Part shown: positions 48,523 through 57,150 of the stretch, piece after piece | Layout: the number at the start of each line of letters is the position of its first letter | How positions within the stretch are numbered: the stretch's first letter is position 1 | From: Ideonella aquatica | GTDB lineage: Bacteria; Pseudomonadota; Gammaproteobacteria; Burkholderiales; Burkholderiaceae_C | Length of the DNA: 64,000 bases | Direction of reading: 5' to 3' | NCBI RefSeq assembly: GCF_018069755.1 | Contig: NZ_JAGQDE010000005.1 | Span: forward strand, 124,001-188,000 | Made by a program: the position numbers and the translations under genes | The notes under the pieces: model-generated | Databases searched by the model: none | Told to the model about the DNA's origin: nothing | What the model saw: only the letters and a program-made list of their open reading frames with translations

Positions 48523-49176
48523 ATGCACGTGAACGACTTGATTCAGGCCATCGAGGCCGCGGTACCTGCGGGCGCGGCGCCCGGCACGCGTCACCGGGTC
48601 GAGGGCCGGGTCGATACCGGCGCTCAGGCACACGAGGTGGCGATCGCGGTACGCATGGACGCCGCCGGCCGCCGCCGCGAGACCTGGCTGTGCGATGGCA
48701 TCCGCGTCGAGCGCCCCTTGCTGCTGCGCCTGACCTGCGCCCAGACCGACTGCCCGCAGGCCCAGCAGGCGCAGCGCGACTGGCAGAACTTTCATCGCCG
48801 CCGCTTGGGGCTGCCGCAGAGCCACGAGCACGCCGGCGGCCGCCTGCGCGCGCTGCAGGCCCGTGCCGAGCGCAACGCCTGCGTGATGCTGGAAGCCGGC
48901 GCGTTGACCGTGCAGGCCATTGCCAACCGCTTTCAAGGCTACGCCCGCTGCCCGAACCACGCCCACCCGCCCATCTGCCGGGACCTGCCTGGCTACGACG
49001 TCTTCGACGGCTTCGACTTCGTGGTCGGCGGCGGCACGCAGGTGCTGCGTGATGGGCGGGTGGTGGACATGGGTCCCCGGGTGCGCAGCCTCGCGCAAGT
49101 GCAGGCCTGGCTCGACGAGAGTCACCGCCAGGCGGGCGCCGCCATCGACCGCGCAGCGGCAGGAGCGCGGTCATGA
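48523..49176 (+). CDS. Unknown protein with Cys/His clusters
   Basis: 217 residues, strong ribosome site AGGAGG. No family recognised. N-terminal half is strand-rich (RHRVEGRVDTGAQAHEVAI), the centre has CAQTDCPQAQQAQ and a helical stretch, and the C-terminal half has ARCPNHAHPPICRDLPGYD, which could bind a metal. No signal peptide. Its stop overlaps the start of the alpha-CTD-like gene (ATGA), so both are a unit. The 223-bp gap before it holds no gene that I can support. Confidence 0.6.
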   Translation: MHVNDLIQAIEAAVPAGAAPGTRHRVEGRVDTGAQAHEVAIAVRMDAAGRRRETWLCDGIRVERPLLLRLTCAQTDCPQAQQAQRDWQNFHRRRLGLPQSHEHAGGRLRALQARAERNACVMLEAGALTVQAIANRFQGYARCPNHAHPPICRDLPGYDVFDGFDFVVGGGTQVLRDGRVVDMGPRVRSLAQVQAWLDESHRQAGAAIDRAAAGARS

Positions 49177-49742
49177 GCGCGGACATGAAGGCGCTGCCCG
49201 GCATGGGACCCACGGCGGGCCAAGCTGAACACGCCTGCGTATCCAGGGTCCTGGAGCTGCCCGTGGCCCGCGGCCTGGGCGAGACACTGGCCGTGCTGCT
49301 GGCCGCTCATCTGCAGGCTCAGCCGGGATGGCGCGGCCTGCAGTCGCGGGTGCGGCCCGCGCCGCTGGGGCAGCCGGGCGAGCCCGAGCGCCTGCGCCTG
49401 CAGTTCAAGGTGGAAGCCGGCACCGACCTGGGCGGCATGCTGACCGGCGTGGCGCGCGCACTGCGGGCCGCCTGCGTCGCCTGGCTGCCCGCCGAGCCCC
49501 CACCGCCGCCACCCCGCCCTGCCCGGCGGGGGCTGCGAGACTGGCCGATTGACGCCCTGGGGCTGTCGCTGCGCTGCGAGCTGGCGCTGCGGCGGGCCGG
49601 CATCGAGACGCTTGGTGCCTTGGCGCGTCTGGATGAGCGCGGTCTGCTGGCCCTGCCCCACCTGGGCCGCAGACAGGTGGCGGAGGTGGTGGACAGGCTG
49701 GCCGCACACGGCCTGCGACCCGGCGACACCTGGCCGGGCTGA
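49173..49742 (+). CDS. Protein with an RNA-polymerase-alpha-CTD-like C-terminal domain
   Basis: 189 residues. Residues about 1-115 are unfamiliar and end in a proline run (EPPPPPPRPARR). The C-terminal 60 (PIDALGLSLRCELALRRAGI, then LPHLGRRQVAEVVDRLAAHGL) closely follow the alpha-CTD pattern of RpoA (LgLSxRxxNxLkxagI...nxGkkSlxEIxxxL). It could contact DNA, RNA polymerase or another protein by helix-hairpin-helix. It is coupled to the Cys/His-rich gene upstream. Confidence 0.6.
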   Translation: MSADMKALPGMGPTAGQAEHACVSRVLELPVARGLGETLAVLLAAHLQAQPGWRGLQSRVRPAPLGQPGEPERLRLQFKVEAGTDLGGMLTGVARALRAACVAWLPAEPPPPPPRPARRGLRDWPIDALGLSLRCELALRRAGIETLGALARLDERGLLALPHLGRRQVAEVVDRLAAHGLRPGDTWPG

Positions 49743-49744
49743 GC

Positions 49745-50209
49745 TCAGCCGCCCGCCGCCACCCGCTGCAGCAGCGCCTGCAACTGCCGCTGCTCGTCCT
49801 GGTTCAACACCGCCAGCGCCTGGGCGGCGCTGCGGCGGCGCACCTGCATGACCCGCTGGTGCAGCCGTGCCGCCGCGGCCGTGGGGTGCAGCCGGCTGAT
49901 GCGGCGGTCCTGCTCGTCGGGCCGCGCCTCCAGCAGGCCACGCTCGCGCAGCACGGCCACCAGGCGCGCGACCTGCGCCTTGTCACGGCCGCTGTGCTCG
50001 ACCAGTTGCGAGGCGGTGGCGCCGGGCTGGCGCAGGAAGAAGCCCAGGGCCCGGCCTTCCATCGGTGCCAGCCCGTCCTCCAGCGGCTCGGCGGCGGCCG
50101 CGGCGCGCAGACGATGGACCACGGCGTGCAGGGCATCGACGACGCCCGCCACCGGGTCACCGGCTTGTTGGTTGACAGTATCAACTTTCTTCGGCATGAT
50201 GGATGACAT
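49745..50209 (-). CDS. MarR-family regulator
   Basis: 154 residues with a MarR winged helix: a dimerisation helix near residues 15-40, ATASQLVEHSGRDKAQVARLVAVLRERGLLEARPDEQDRRIS split as recognition helix and wing, and a C-terminal helix. Starts at 50209 (or 50197). It is divergent from the siderophore-interacting protein gene, and two palindromes GwTGA-N5-TCAAC lie at its 5' end, so it most likely represses both itself and that gene. Confidence 0.88.
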   Translation of the reverse strand: MSSIMPKKVDTVNQQAGDPVAGVVDALHAVVHRLRAAAAAEPLEDGLAPMEGRALGFFLRQPGATASQLVEHSGRDKAQVARLVAVLRERGLLEARPDEQDRRISRLHPTAAAARLHQRVMQVRRRSAAQALAVLNQDEQRQLQALLQRVAAGG

Positions 50210-50216
50210 TATCAAC
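50171..50216. promoter_or_regulatory. Two MarR-type operators at the marR/siderophore-reductase divergent promoter
   Basis: GTTGA-CAGTA-TCAAC at 50171-50185 and GATGA-CATTA-TCAAC at 50202-50216, 31 bp apart, on the same face of the helix. One lies in the first codons of marR, the other covers its start; a dimer on each would block both genes. Confidence 0.6.
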
Positions 50217-50230
50217 CAATAAGCTGATCC

Positions 50231-50965
50231 ATGGAACCCTTGGTGACCGAGCGCCGTGTCCGGCGCATCCGCCACGAACTGAAGCTGCGCAGCCTGCACG
50301 TGCTGCGCGTCGAACACCCCCACCCGTCGCTGGCGCGTGTGGTGCTGGGCGGCGAGGACCTTGCCGACTTCGTCTCCTTGTCGTTCGACGACCACGTCAA
50401 GCTCTTCGTGCCCGATGGCGCGGGCGGCGAGGCCCGGCGCGACTACACGCCCCAGGCCTTTGATGCGGCCCGCCGCGAGCTGACGATCGAGTTCGCGCTG
50501 CACGGCGATGGCCCGGCCACCCGCTGGGCGCGTCAGGCCGCGCCGGGCCAGACGCTGCGCGTGGGCGGCCCGCGCGGCTCGATGATCATCGACACCGACC
50601 TGGACTGGCACCTGCTGGCCGGCGACGCCTGTGCGTTGCCCGCCATCCGCCGCCGTCTGGCCGAGTTGCCGGCGTCGGCCCGCGTGCAGGTGCTCGCGCT
50701 GGCCGACGACGCCCACGAGCTGGCCCTGCCGACGTCGGCCGCCCGGATGACGGTGCAGGCGTTCCACAACGCCGACGCCTGGCTTGCCGCGCTGGCGCAG
50801 GCCGTGCCCGCGCACGGTGAAGGCCATGTCTGGTGCGCCGGTGAGGCCAGCCTGATGACCCGCGCCCGCCAGTCGCTGCAGGCGGCGGGCGTGGCCACCG
50901 GCGCGATGCGCGTGGCGGCCTACTGGCAGCGCGGCCAGTCGAATGACCAGGCGCCCCAGGCCTGA
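50231..50965 (+). CDS. Siderophore-interacting protein (ViuB-type ferric reductase)
   Basis: 244 residues of the SIP/ViuB family, NAD(P)H- and FAD-dependent enzymes that release iron from siderophores. The FAD motif is RRDYTPQAFD, with GDGPATRWARQAAPGQ and the NADPH part GDACALPAIRRRLAELP. Repression by the divergent MarR protein is likely given the operators. Whether it could also act on lanthanophores is unknown. Confidence 0.9.
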   Translation: MEPLVTERRVRRIRHELKLRSLHVLRVEHPHPSLARVVLGGEDLADFVSLSFDDHVKLFVPDGAGGEARRDYTPQAFDAARRELTIEFALHGDGPATRWARQAAPGQTLRVGGPRGSMIIDTDLDWHLLAGDACALPAIRRRLAELPASARVQVLALADDAHELALPTSAARMTVQAFHNADAWLAALAQAVPAHGEGHVWCAGEASLMTRARQSLQAAGVATGAMRVAAYWQRGQSNDQAPQA

Positions 50966-51061
50966 GACGGCCGACTTTGACCTGCCTCAGTTCCGCGCTA
51001 CACGCGCTTCACATACGGGACCTATGCTGACCCCGTTCCCCTTCTCAACAACGACACCTCC

Positions 51062-51562
51062 ATGAAAGTTTCCCGCGAATGGGCCACCCCGCTGACGATC
51101 GGCAGCTTCACGCTGATGGCCGTCACTGGCGTCCTGATGTTCTTCCACCTCGACAGCGGCCTGAACAAGACCGCCCATGAATGGTTGGGCTGGCTGATGG
51201 TGGCCGGGGTGGCCGCCCACGCCGCCGCCAACTGGCTGGGCTTCAAGCGCTACTTCCTGAGCAGCCGCACCGGTCGCGGCATCATGGCGGTCAGCCTGCT
51301 GGTGCTGGCCGGCAGCTTTGTCTCACCGCCGGGCGCCCAGGAGGGCGGCGGCTCGCCACCGCAGCTGGCGATCCGCGCGATCACGCAGGCACCGCTGGCG
51401 CAGCTGGCCCCCTTGACGGGCCGGCCGGTCGAGCAGTTGCAGGCCGACCTGGCGGCCGCCGGCATCGCCGTCGAAGGCCCTCAGGCCACGCTGGCCAGCG
51501 CTGTGGGCGGCAACCGCGAGCAGATCGGCAAGGCCATCGGCGTGATGTTCGGCAAGCGCTGA
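51062..51562 (+). CDS. DUF4405 membrane protein
   Basis: 166 residues with three membrane helices in the first 90 residues and histidines in FFHLDSG, TAHEW and VAAHAAANW that resemble b-type haem ligand positions, plus a soluble C-terminal tail. DUF4405 proteins are often found with redox proteins. No partner is adjacent. Haem binding is inference. Confidence 0.8.
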   Translation: MKVSREWATPLTIGSFTLMAVTGVLMFFHLDSGLNKTAHEWLGWLMVAGVAAHAAANWLGFKRYFLSSRTGRGIMAVSLLVLAGSFVSPPGAQEGGGSPPQLAIRAITQAPLAQLAPLTGRPVEQLQADLAAAGIAVEGPQATLASAVGGNREQIGKAIGVMFGKR

Positions 51563-51563
51563 A

Positions 51564-52052
51564 TCACAAGGCGCAGCGCACGGCCCGCGCACCCAGCGGG
51601 CCGCTCAGCACCGCGGGCTCGATGCCCACCAGATAGCCACGCTTGCCGCCATTGATCAGGATGCGCGGCAGGTCCAGCACACCGGCCTCGACGAACACCC
51701 GCATCAGCTTGCGGGTGCCAAACGGCGAGGTACCGCCCACCAGGTAGCCGCTGTGGCGCTGCGCCACCTCGGGCTTGCAGGGCTCGACGCTCTTGACGCC
51801 GATCTCGCGCGCCAGGTTCTTGGTGCTGACCTGGCGGTCGCCGTGCATCAGGATGATCAGCGGCTCGGCCTGCTCGTCCTGCATCACCAGCGTCTTCACC
51901 ACCGCGTGCTCGTCCCAGCCGAGCTGTTTCGCCGACTCGGCCGTGCCGCCATGGTCGACGTAGTCGTACGGATGCTCGGTGTAGGCAATGCCCTGCGCCT
52001 TGAGCCACTGGGTGGCCGGCGTCTCGCTGACGTGCTTGTCCTTCTTGGCCAT
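51564..52052 (-). CDS. ybaK: YbaK-type Cys-tRNA(Pro) deacylase
   Basis: 162 residues of the YbaK/EbsC family that hydrolyses mischarged Cys-tRNA(Pro). Family markers: the invariant Lys in AVVKTLVM, MHGDRQVSTKNLARE, GYLVGGTSPFGTRK and GGKRGYLVGI. The start is 1 bp after the stop of the aldo/keto reductase gene, so the two are co-transcribed. Confidence 0.93.
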   Translation of the reverse strand: MAKKDKHVSETPATQWLKAQGIAYTEHPYDYVDHGGTAESAKQLGWDEHAVVKTLVMQDEQAEPLIILMHGDRQVSTKNLAREIGVKSVEPCKPEVAQRHSGYLVGGTSPFGTRKLMRVFVEAGVLDLPRILINGGKRGYLVGIEPAVLSGPLGARAVRCAL

Positions 52053-52053
52053 G

Positions 52054-53115
52054 TCACTGCGCGGGGTCGCGCATCTCCCAGCGGAGCTTGTCGATCTCGG
52101 CCAGCAATTCGGGCGAGAGCGGCACGCTCCAGGCGTCCAGGCACTCATCAAGCTGCGCCACGCTGGTGACGCCAATGATGGTGGAGGCCACGCGCCAGTT
52201 GCGGTAGCAAAAGGCCAGCGCCATCTGCACCGGACTCAGGCCGTGCGCACGCGCCAGCGCGTTGTAGCGCCGCGCGGCCGTCAGCGCCTCGGGGCGCGCC
52301 CAGCGCTGCTTGCGCATGCTGTCGAAACGGGCGATGCGGCCCAGCTCGGGCTGCGCCGGATCGAAGCCGGGACCGTCGTATTTGCCGGTCAGACCACCAA
52401 AGGCCAGCGGCGAGTAGGCCAGCAGGCTCACCGACTCCTTGTGCATGACCTCGTCCAGACCGTTGTCGACCACCCGGTTGGTCAGCGCATAGGGGTTCTG
52501 CACCGTCTGCACGCGCGGCAGGCCGTGGCGCTCGGCCTCGCGCAGGAAGGCCATCAGGCCCCAGGGCGTTTCGTTGGACAAGCCGACATGGCGCACCTTG
52601 CCGGCCTTCACCAGCGTTTCCATGGCGCGCAGTTGCGCCTCGATCGAGGTCTGCTCGGCGTCCTTGGACGGGTCGTGGTACAGCGCGCCGAAGGCCGGTG
52701 CGTTGCGGTTGGGCCAGTGGATCTGGTAGAGGTCGATGACGTCGGTCTGCAGGCGCCGCAGGCTGTCCTCGCAGGCCTGGATGATGTGCTCGGGCCGCAG
52801 GTCGCGCGCACCGCCGCGGATCCAGTCCATGTTGCGGCTGGGACCGGCCACCTTGGTGGCCAGCACCACCTGGCGGCGCACCTCGGGGCGCTTGGCGAAC
52901 CACTGGCCAAGGATGGTCTCGGTGGCACCAAAGGTCTCACGCCTGGGCGGTACCGAGTACATCTCGGCGGTGTCGAGGAAGTTGATGCCGCGCGCCAGGG
53001 CGCGGTCCAGGATGGCGTGGGCGCCATCGGCGTCGACCTGTTCGCCAAAGGTCATCGTGCCCAGGCAGATCGGGGTGACACGCAGGTCGCTGAGGCCAAG
53101 TTGGAGAGGGGTCAT
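52054..53115 (-). CDS. Aldo/keto reductase (Tas/YajO-like)
   Basis: 353-residue NADPH-dependent TIM-barrel oxidoreductase. The catalytic tetrad can be placed: Asp in FLDTAEMYS, Tyr in AEMYS, Lys in ATKVAG, His in QIHWPN. The NADP-binding loop is TSVAQLDECL. The substrate is unknown. Upstream partner of ybaK. Confidence 0.93.
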   Translation of the reverse strand: MTPLQLGLSDLRVTPICLGTMTFGEQVDADGAHAILDRALARGINFLDTAEMYSVPPRRETFGATETILGQWFAKRPEVRRQVVLATKVAGPSRNMDWIRGGARDLRPEHIIQACEDSLRRLQTDVIDLYQIHWPNRNAPAFGALYHDPSKDAEQTSIEAQLRAMETLVKAGKVRHVGLSNETPWGLMAFLREAERHGLPRVQTVQNPYALTNRVVDNGLDEVMHKESVSLLAYSPLAFGGLTGKYDGPGFDPAQPELGRIARFDSMRKQRWARPEALTAARRYNALARAHGLSPVQMALAFCYRNWRVASTIIGVTSVAQLDECLDAWSVPLSPELLAEIDKLRWEMRDPAQ

Positions 53116-53172
53116 GTCCGCAAGGAGCTGAGCTGCAACAGCGGCGAGTGTGCCGCAGATGCGTGGATCTGC

Positions 53173-53790
53173 TCAGCAGCGGGGCAAGGGACCGCGCTGC
53201 TCGTCGGGCAGCAGGTCAGCCATCGAGGCGCCGTCGAGCAGGCGCAGGTCGGCCTGGCCGGGCTTCCAGCGCAGCCAGGCATCCACCAGCACCTCGTCGG
53301 CCGAACGGCTGGCGCCGCCCTGCTGGCAGCTGCTGAGCTCGGCGCCCAGCGACAGGCTGCGCTTGGACTGCGGACCGTCTGCCGTGCGCCAGGCCTCGAT
53401 GTCGCGGCGCAGTTGCGCCAGCCCTTGCTGCTCGGCTGCGGACAAGCCCAGCACCAGCCAGCGCCCGCCGGGCCGCGGCGCCGCCTGCGCATGGGCCGCC
53501 GCGGGCCCCTGCATCGGCGTGAAGGCCAGTTTCAGCGCGCGCTCGTCGGCATGGCCATTGCCACGCGCCACCTTGACGGTGACGGCCAGACCACCATCGC
53601 GGATGGCCACGCCCTCGGGCAGGTAGATCAGGGCCCGCAGCGCGGCGCCATCCACCTCGCTGAACTGCAAGCCCTTGAGCGCCCACAGGCTGCTGAGCGG
53701 AATCTTGCTGCAGCCCGCCAGCAGCAAGGCCAGCATCGCGGTCAGCGCCAAGGCGCGCGGGCGCTGGAGGATTGATTGTTTGACGTTCAT
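53173..53790 (-). CDS. DUF1439-like lipoprotein
   Basis: 205 residues with a lipoprotein signal (LLAGC lipobox) and a mature part in the DUF1439 style: PLSSLWALKGLQFSEVDG, and VKVARGNGHADERALKLAFTP. DUF1439 lipoproteins (YceB-like) are predicted lipid-binding tubular proteins of the periplasm. Divergent from the DUF2975 gene, with an AT-rich promoter area between them. Confidence 0.75.
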   Translation of the reverse strand: MNVKQSILQRPRALALTAMLALLLAGCSKIPLSSLWALKGLQFSEVDGAALRALIYLPEGVAIRDGGLAVTVKVARGNGHADERALKLAFTPMQGPAAAHAQAAPRPGGRWLVLGLSAAEQQGLAQLRRDIEAWRTADGPQSKRSLSLGAELSSCQQGGASRSADEVLVDAWLRWKPGQADLRLLDGASMADLLPDEQRGPLPRC

Positions 53791-53808
53791 GTTTTATTGT
53801 TTTACAGT
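53780..53808 (+). promoter_or_regulatory. Sigma-70 promoter for the DUF2975-HTH operon
   Basis: TTGACG and TACAGT separated by exactly 17 bp in the only markedly AT-rich stretch nearby. The predicted transcription start falls on or very near the A of the DUF2975 ATG at 53815, so the transcript may be leaderless. It overlaps the 5' codons of the divergent lipoprotein gene. Confidence 0.6.
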
Positions 53809-53814
53809 AATTTC

Positions 53815-54405
53815 ATGGAGATTGAAACCCCCTCGTCGTCGGCTTCGCCACCACGCTCACCGGTGCTGGCCCATCGGCTTCGGCGCCTGGCTGGCGCAGT
53901 GCGCGGCCTGGCCCTGCTGGGCAGTCTGTGCCTGCTGGTGCTGCCCTTTTGGATCATCGGTGGCTCGGCCGATTCTGCCGAGCCCTTGCAGGGCCTGTAC
54001 GGCGGCCATGTGGTGGGTCTGGCCCAGGCCGGCCTGACCGCGGCAGTGCGCTGGCGCCTGGCCGGCGTGACCCTGCTGCCGGTGGCGGTGGCGGTGGCTG
54101 CGCTGTGGCAGCTGTGGTGGCTGTTCGGCCACTACCGCCACGGCGACGTGTTCAGCGAGCGGGCCGTGCAGCGCCTGCGGCGCTTTGGCGCGGCGATGGT
54201 GGCGCTGGCGGTGGTACAGCCGCTCAGCACCTCGCTCGCCGCCGTGGCCGCGTCGCTGGACAACCCGCCAGGCCAGCGTGCGGTGGTGCTGATCATCGGC
54301 TCCAGCGACTATGCCGTGCTGATGTGCGCCCTGGTCTTCCTGGCGCTGGGGCGGGTGATTGGCGAGGCGGCCCGACTGGCCCAGGAGAACCAAGAGTTCG
54401 TCTGA
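53815..54405 (+). CDS. DUF2975 membrane protein
   Basis: 196 residues with four membrane helices (RGLALLGSLCLLVLPFW first), as in the DUF2975 family. It is almost always paired with a small HTH protein of the YozG type, as here. The start at 53815 is preferred because the upstream frame overlaps the lipoprotein gene and promoter. Function unknown; such pairs are thought to respond to membrane conditions. Confidence 0.83.
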   Translation: MEIETPSSSASPPRSPVLAHRLRRLAGAVRGLALLGSLCLLVLPFWIIGGSADSAEPLQGLYGGHVVGLAQAGLTAAVRWRLAGVTLLPVAVAVAALWQLWWLFGHYRHGDVFSERAVQRLRRFGAAMVALAVVQPLSTSLAAVAASLDNPPGQRAVVLIIGSSDYAVLMCALVFLALGRVIGEAARLAQENQEFV

Positions 54406-54406
54406 G

Positions 54407-54622
54407 ATGCCCATCGTCGTTCACCTGGACCTGATGCTGGCGCGGCGCAAGATGCGCTCGCGCGAGCTGGCCGAGCTGGTCGGCATCACCGAGCAGAACA
54501 TCTCGCTGCTGAAATCCGGCAAGGTCCGGGGCGTGCGCTTCGACACGCTGGAGGCCATCTGCCGCGCGCTGGATTGCCAGCCCGGCGACCTGCTGAGCTG
54601 GGCGCCGGATGAGCCGCGCTGA
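54407..54622 (+). CDS. Small YozG-like Cro/C1 HTH regulator
   Basis: 71 residues made entirely of a helix-turn-helix: MLARRKMRSRELAELVGITEQ, KSGKVRGVRF and CRALDCQPGDLLSW. Starts 1 bp after the DUF2975 stop. The conserved pair probably works as membrane sensor and DNA-binding switch, perhaps autoregulating the promoter at 53780. Confidence 0.88.
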   Translation: MPIVVHLDLMLARRKMRSRELAELVGITEQNISLLKSGKVRGVRFDTLEAICRALDCQPGDLLSWAPDEPR

Positions 54623-55190
54623 CTGGCACAGCGCGGCGTTGGTGCTGCTGCTGCACCTGCTGTTGGCCTGGGCACTGCACACGCTGATGCGGCGGCCGAC
54701 GGCGCCAGCGGCCGCTGAGCCAACGCTGCAATGGATCACCCTGCCCCCACTGACGGCGGTACCGGCAGCGCCAGCACCGGCGCCGCGCGCGGCCACGGCG
54801 CCCCGCGCGGTGATCCGTCCGTCCGCCGCAGCGCCGCAGCCGCCGGCGCTGGCACCGCGCGAGGCCGCGCTGCGTCTGGTCGAGGCGCCAACCGCCCCGG
54901 AGCCGGTGGCGCCTCCCGCATCCGCCGCCTCGGCGCCGCCCACCCGGCTGCTGGACTCGGCCGCCAGCCGTCAGGCCCTGCGCCAGATGGGCGCCCAGCC
55001 CTTGCTGAGCGAGCGCGCCGCGCGGGCGATGGACACCGAGGTGACGCGCACGGATGCCGCATTGGCCAACGGCGTCAAGGCCGCCCAGCATGGCGACTGC
55101 CTCAAGGGTGAATTCTCCGGTGCCGGCTGGGGCCTGCTGAGCCTGCCGGCGCTGGCGGTGGCGGCAGCGCGCGGGCAGTGCGCGCGTTGA
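54609..55190 (+). CDS. Membrane-anchored Pro/Ala-rich protein, unknown
   Basis: 193 residues: one N-terminal helix (AALVLLLHLLLAWALH), a long Pro/Ala-rich periplasmic linker, then a C-terminal domain of about 70 residues with two cysteines (HGDCLKGEFSGAGW and RGQCAR). The layout resembles TonB-like spanning proteins, but the C-terminal domain is not TonB. It overlaps the HTH gene by 14 bp. No family recognised. Confidence 0.65.
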   Translation: MSRADWHSAALVLLLHLLLAWALHTLMRRPTAPAAAEPTLQWITLPPLTAVPAAPAPAPRAATAPRAVIRPSAAAPQPPALAPREAALRLVEAPTAPEPVAPPASAASAPPTRLLDSAASRQALRQMGAQPLLSERAARAMDTEVTRTDAALANGVKAAQHGDCLKGEFSGAGWGLLSLPALAVAAARGQCAR

Positions 55191-55191
55191 T

Positions 55192-57150
55192 TCAAACGGC
55201 CAGTTCGGCTGCCGCGTGCGCCATCTCCTGGCGCACCCGCTGCTCCAGATCGGCGGCCGACAGCGGCCGGCTGAACCAGTAGCCCTGGCCCTGGTGGCAG
55301 CCCAGCGCCGCCAGTTCGCGCCGCTGTCCTTCGCACTCGATGCCCTCGGCCACGACCTGCAGGCCAAACGCGCCGGCCATCGCCACGGTGGCGCCGACGA
55401 TCGCGGCATCGCCCTCGTGGTCCAGCATGCCGGCCACGAAGCTGCGGTCGATCTTCAGCTTGTTCACCGGCAGGCGCTTCAGGTAGGACAGCGAGGACAG
55501 GCCCGTGCCGAAGTCATCGATCGCCACCTGCACGCCGCGCTGCTGCAGGCCTTCGAGCAGGCCGATCTGGCCATCGGCGGTCTCAACGAGGCTGTGCTCG
55601 GTCAGCTCCACCGTCAGCTGGCGCGGATCGGCACCACTGGCCGCGATCGCCTGGTCGAACTGCTGCATCAGCAGGCCGCGCCGCAACTGCTGGGGCGATA
55701 CGTTGACCGCCAGATTCAACCAGCCCAGACCGCTGTCGCGCCATCGCACCCACTGGTGCGCGGCTTCGGTGAGCACCCAGCCGCCCAGCTCGGCAATCAG
55801 GCCCGAGCGCTCGGCCACCGGCACGAACTCGCCGGGCAGCAGCCAGCCGCGCACCGGGTGCTGCCAGCGCACCAGAGCCTCGGCGCCGATGGTGCGACCG
55901 GTCTGCAGGTCCATGATGGGCTGGAACTGCAGGCGCAGCTCGTGGCGCCGCAATGCGCCGCGCAGGTCGTTGGCGGTCTGCATCCATTGCTCGGTGCGCT
56001 CGCGCAGCGCCGGGTCGAAGATCGCCACCTGGTTCTTGCCGCGCTGCTTGGCGGCATACATCGCAATGTCGCCCGCCTGCAGCAAGCCAGCCACGTCGTC
56101 GGCATCGCGCGGGAAACGGGCCACGCCGACGCTGGCGCCCAGCTGCATGTCCGGCGCCTCGGCCAGCGGCTCGATCGCCAGCGCGTCCATCACCATGCGG
56201 TGGTACACCGCCGGCTCCTCCAGCCCCTGCTCGCAGGGACAGATCACCACGAACTCGTCACCGCCGAAACGGTAGGCCTGCCCCCCGGGCCGCAAACCGC
56301 GCTGCAAGCGCACCGCCACCCGGGTCAGCACCGCGTCACCGGCGGCATGGCCCAGGGTGTCGTTGATCAGCTTGAAGTCGTCCAGATCGATCGAGATCAG
56401 CGAGAACGCCCGCCGAGGCCGGCCAGGGGACTGGATCAAGGCCTGCAGGTGGCTGGTGGCCGCATGGCGATTGAACAGTCCGGTGACCGGATCGCGGTGC
56501 GCCAGGTCGTCCAGGCGGCGCTCGACGCGGTCCATGTCGCGCCGCACACCCACCGCAAACAGCCAGGCCATGGTCAGTGCCACCGCCCCCACGGCCATCG
56601 TCACGCCGCCGAACACCAGGCTGCGCTGCAGCAGGCTGGCGGTGTCGACCTCCAGCTCCAGATGCGCCAGTTCGCGCCCGTCCAGCAGCACGGGCGCGGC
56701 GACCCTCAGGCGCTCGACCCAGGTGTCAGGCGCCAGCCCACTGGCGACGGGCAGGCTGCGCTCGCCGACGCGGTCATAGCGCCCCAGCAGCAGGCCGCCG
56801 GCGCCATGCAGCATGGCCCGGGTGATCGAGGGCACGCCTTCCAGGCTCTGCAGGGATTCGCCCATCGCGGAGCGGTCATTGAAGGCCACGGCGGCGCCCA
56901 GCTGCGCGGCCACCAGCCGCGCCTGCTCGGCCGACTGGCGCAGCAGGGCCTCGCGGCCCATCAGGTAGGTCGCCAGATTCAGCGCCGCCCCGGTCACCAG
57001 CAAGGCCAGCGCGGCGGCCCACATCGACAGCCAAGTCAGCCGGGCCGCCAGCGAGCCCGGTGCGGGCCGGGTGGGCTCGCCGTGCGGCAGCAGGGGCCGT
57101 TGTGCGTTCAGGGTGCAGACCGCACCGTCGGCGTCCGCGGGCAAGCTCAT
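55192..57150 (-). CDS. Membrane GGDEF-EAL c-di-GMP enzyme
   Basis: 652 residues: membrane helix about 40-60, a periplasmic sensor of ~110 residues, a second helix about 180-200, a HAMP-like linker, then GGDEF (RFGGDEFVVI, intact) and EAL (AEALVRWQHP, IDDFGTGLSS, AEGIE) domains, both apparently competent. Coupled by ATGA to the YfiR-like gene upstream, so the periplasmic YfiR protein probably controls it, as in YfiBNR systems. Confidence 0.92.
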   Translation of the reverse strand: MSLPADADGAVCTLNAQRPLLPHGEPTRPAPGSLAARLTWLSMWAAALALLVTGAALNLATYLMGREALLRQSAEQARLVAAQLGAAVAFNDRSAMGESLQSLEGVPSITRAMLHGAGGLLLGRYDRVGERSLPVASGLAPDTWVERLRVAAPVLLDGRELAHLELEVDTASLLQRSLVFGGVTMAVGAVALTMAWLFAVGVRRDMDRVERRLDDLAHRDPVTGLFNRHAATSHLQALIQSPGRPRRAFSLISIDLDDFKLINDTLGHAAGDAVLTRVAVRLQRGLRPGGQAYRFGGDEFVVICPCEQGLEEPAVYHRMVMDALAIEPLAEAPDMQLGASVGVARFPRDADDVAGLLQAGDIAMYAAKQRGKNQVAIFDPALRERTEQWMQTANDLRGALRRHELRLQFQPIMDLQTGRTIGAEALVRWQHPVRGWLLPGEFVPVAERSGLIAELGGWVLTEAAHQWVRWRDSGLGWLNLAVNVSPQQLRRGLLMQQFDQAIAASGADPRQLTVELTEHSLVETADGQIGLLEGLQQRGVQVAIDDFGTGLSSLSYLKRLPVNKLKIDRSFVAGMLDHEGDAAIVGATVAMAGAFGLQVVAEGIECEGQRRELAALGCHQGQGYWFSRPLSAADLEQRVRQEMAHAAAELAV

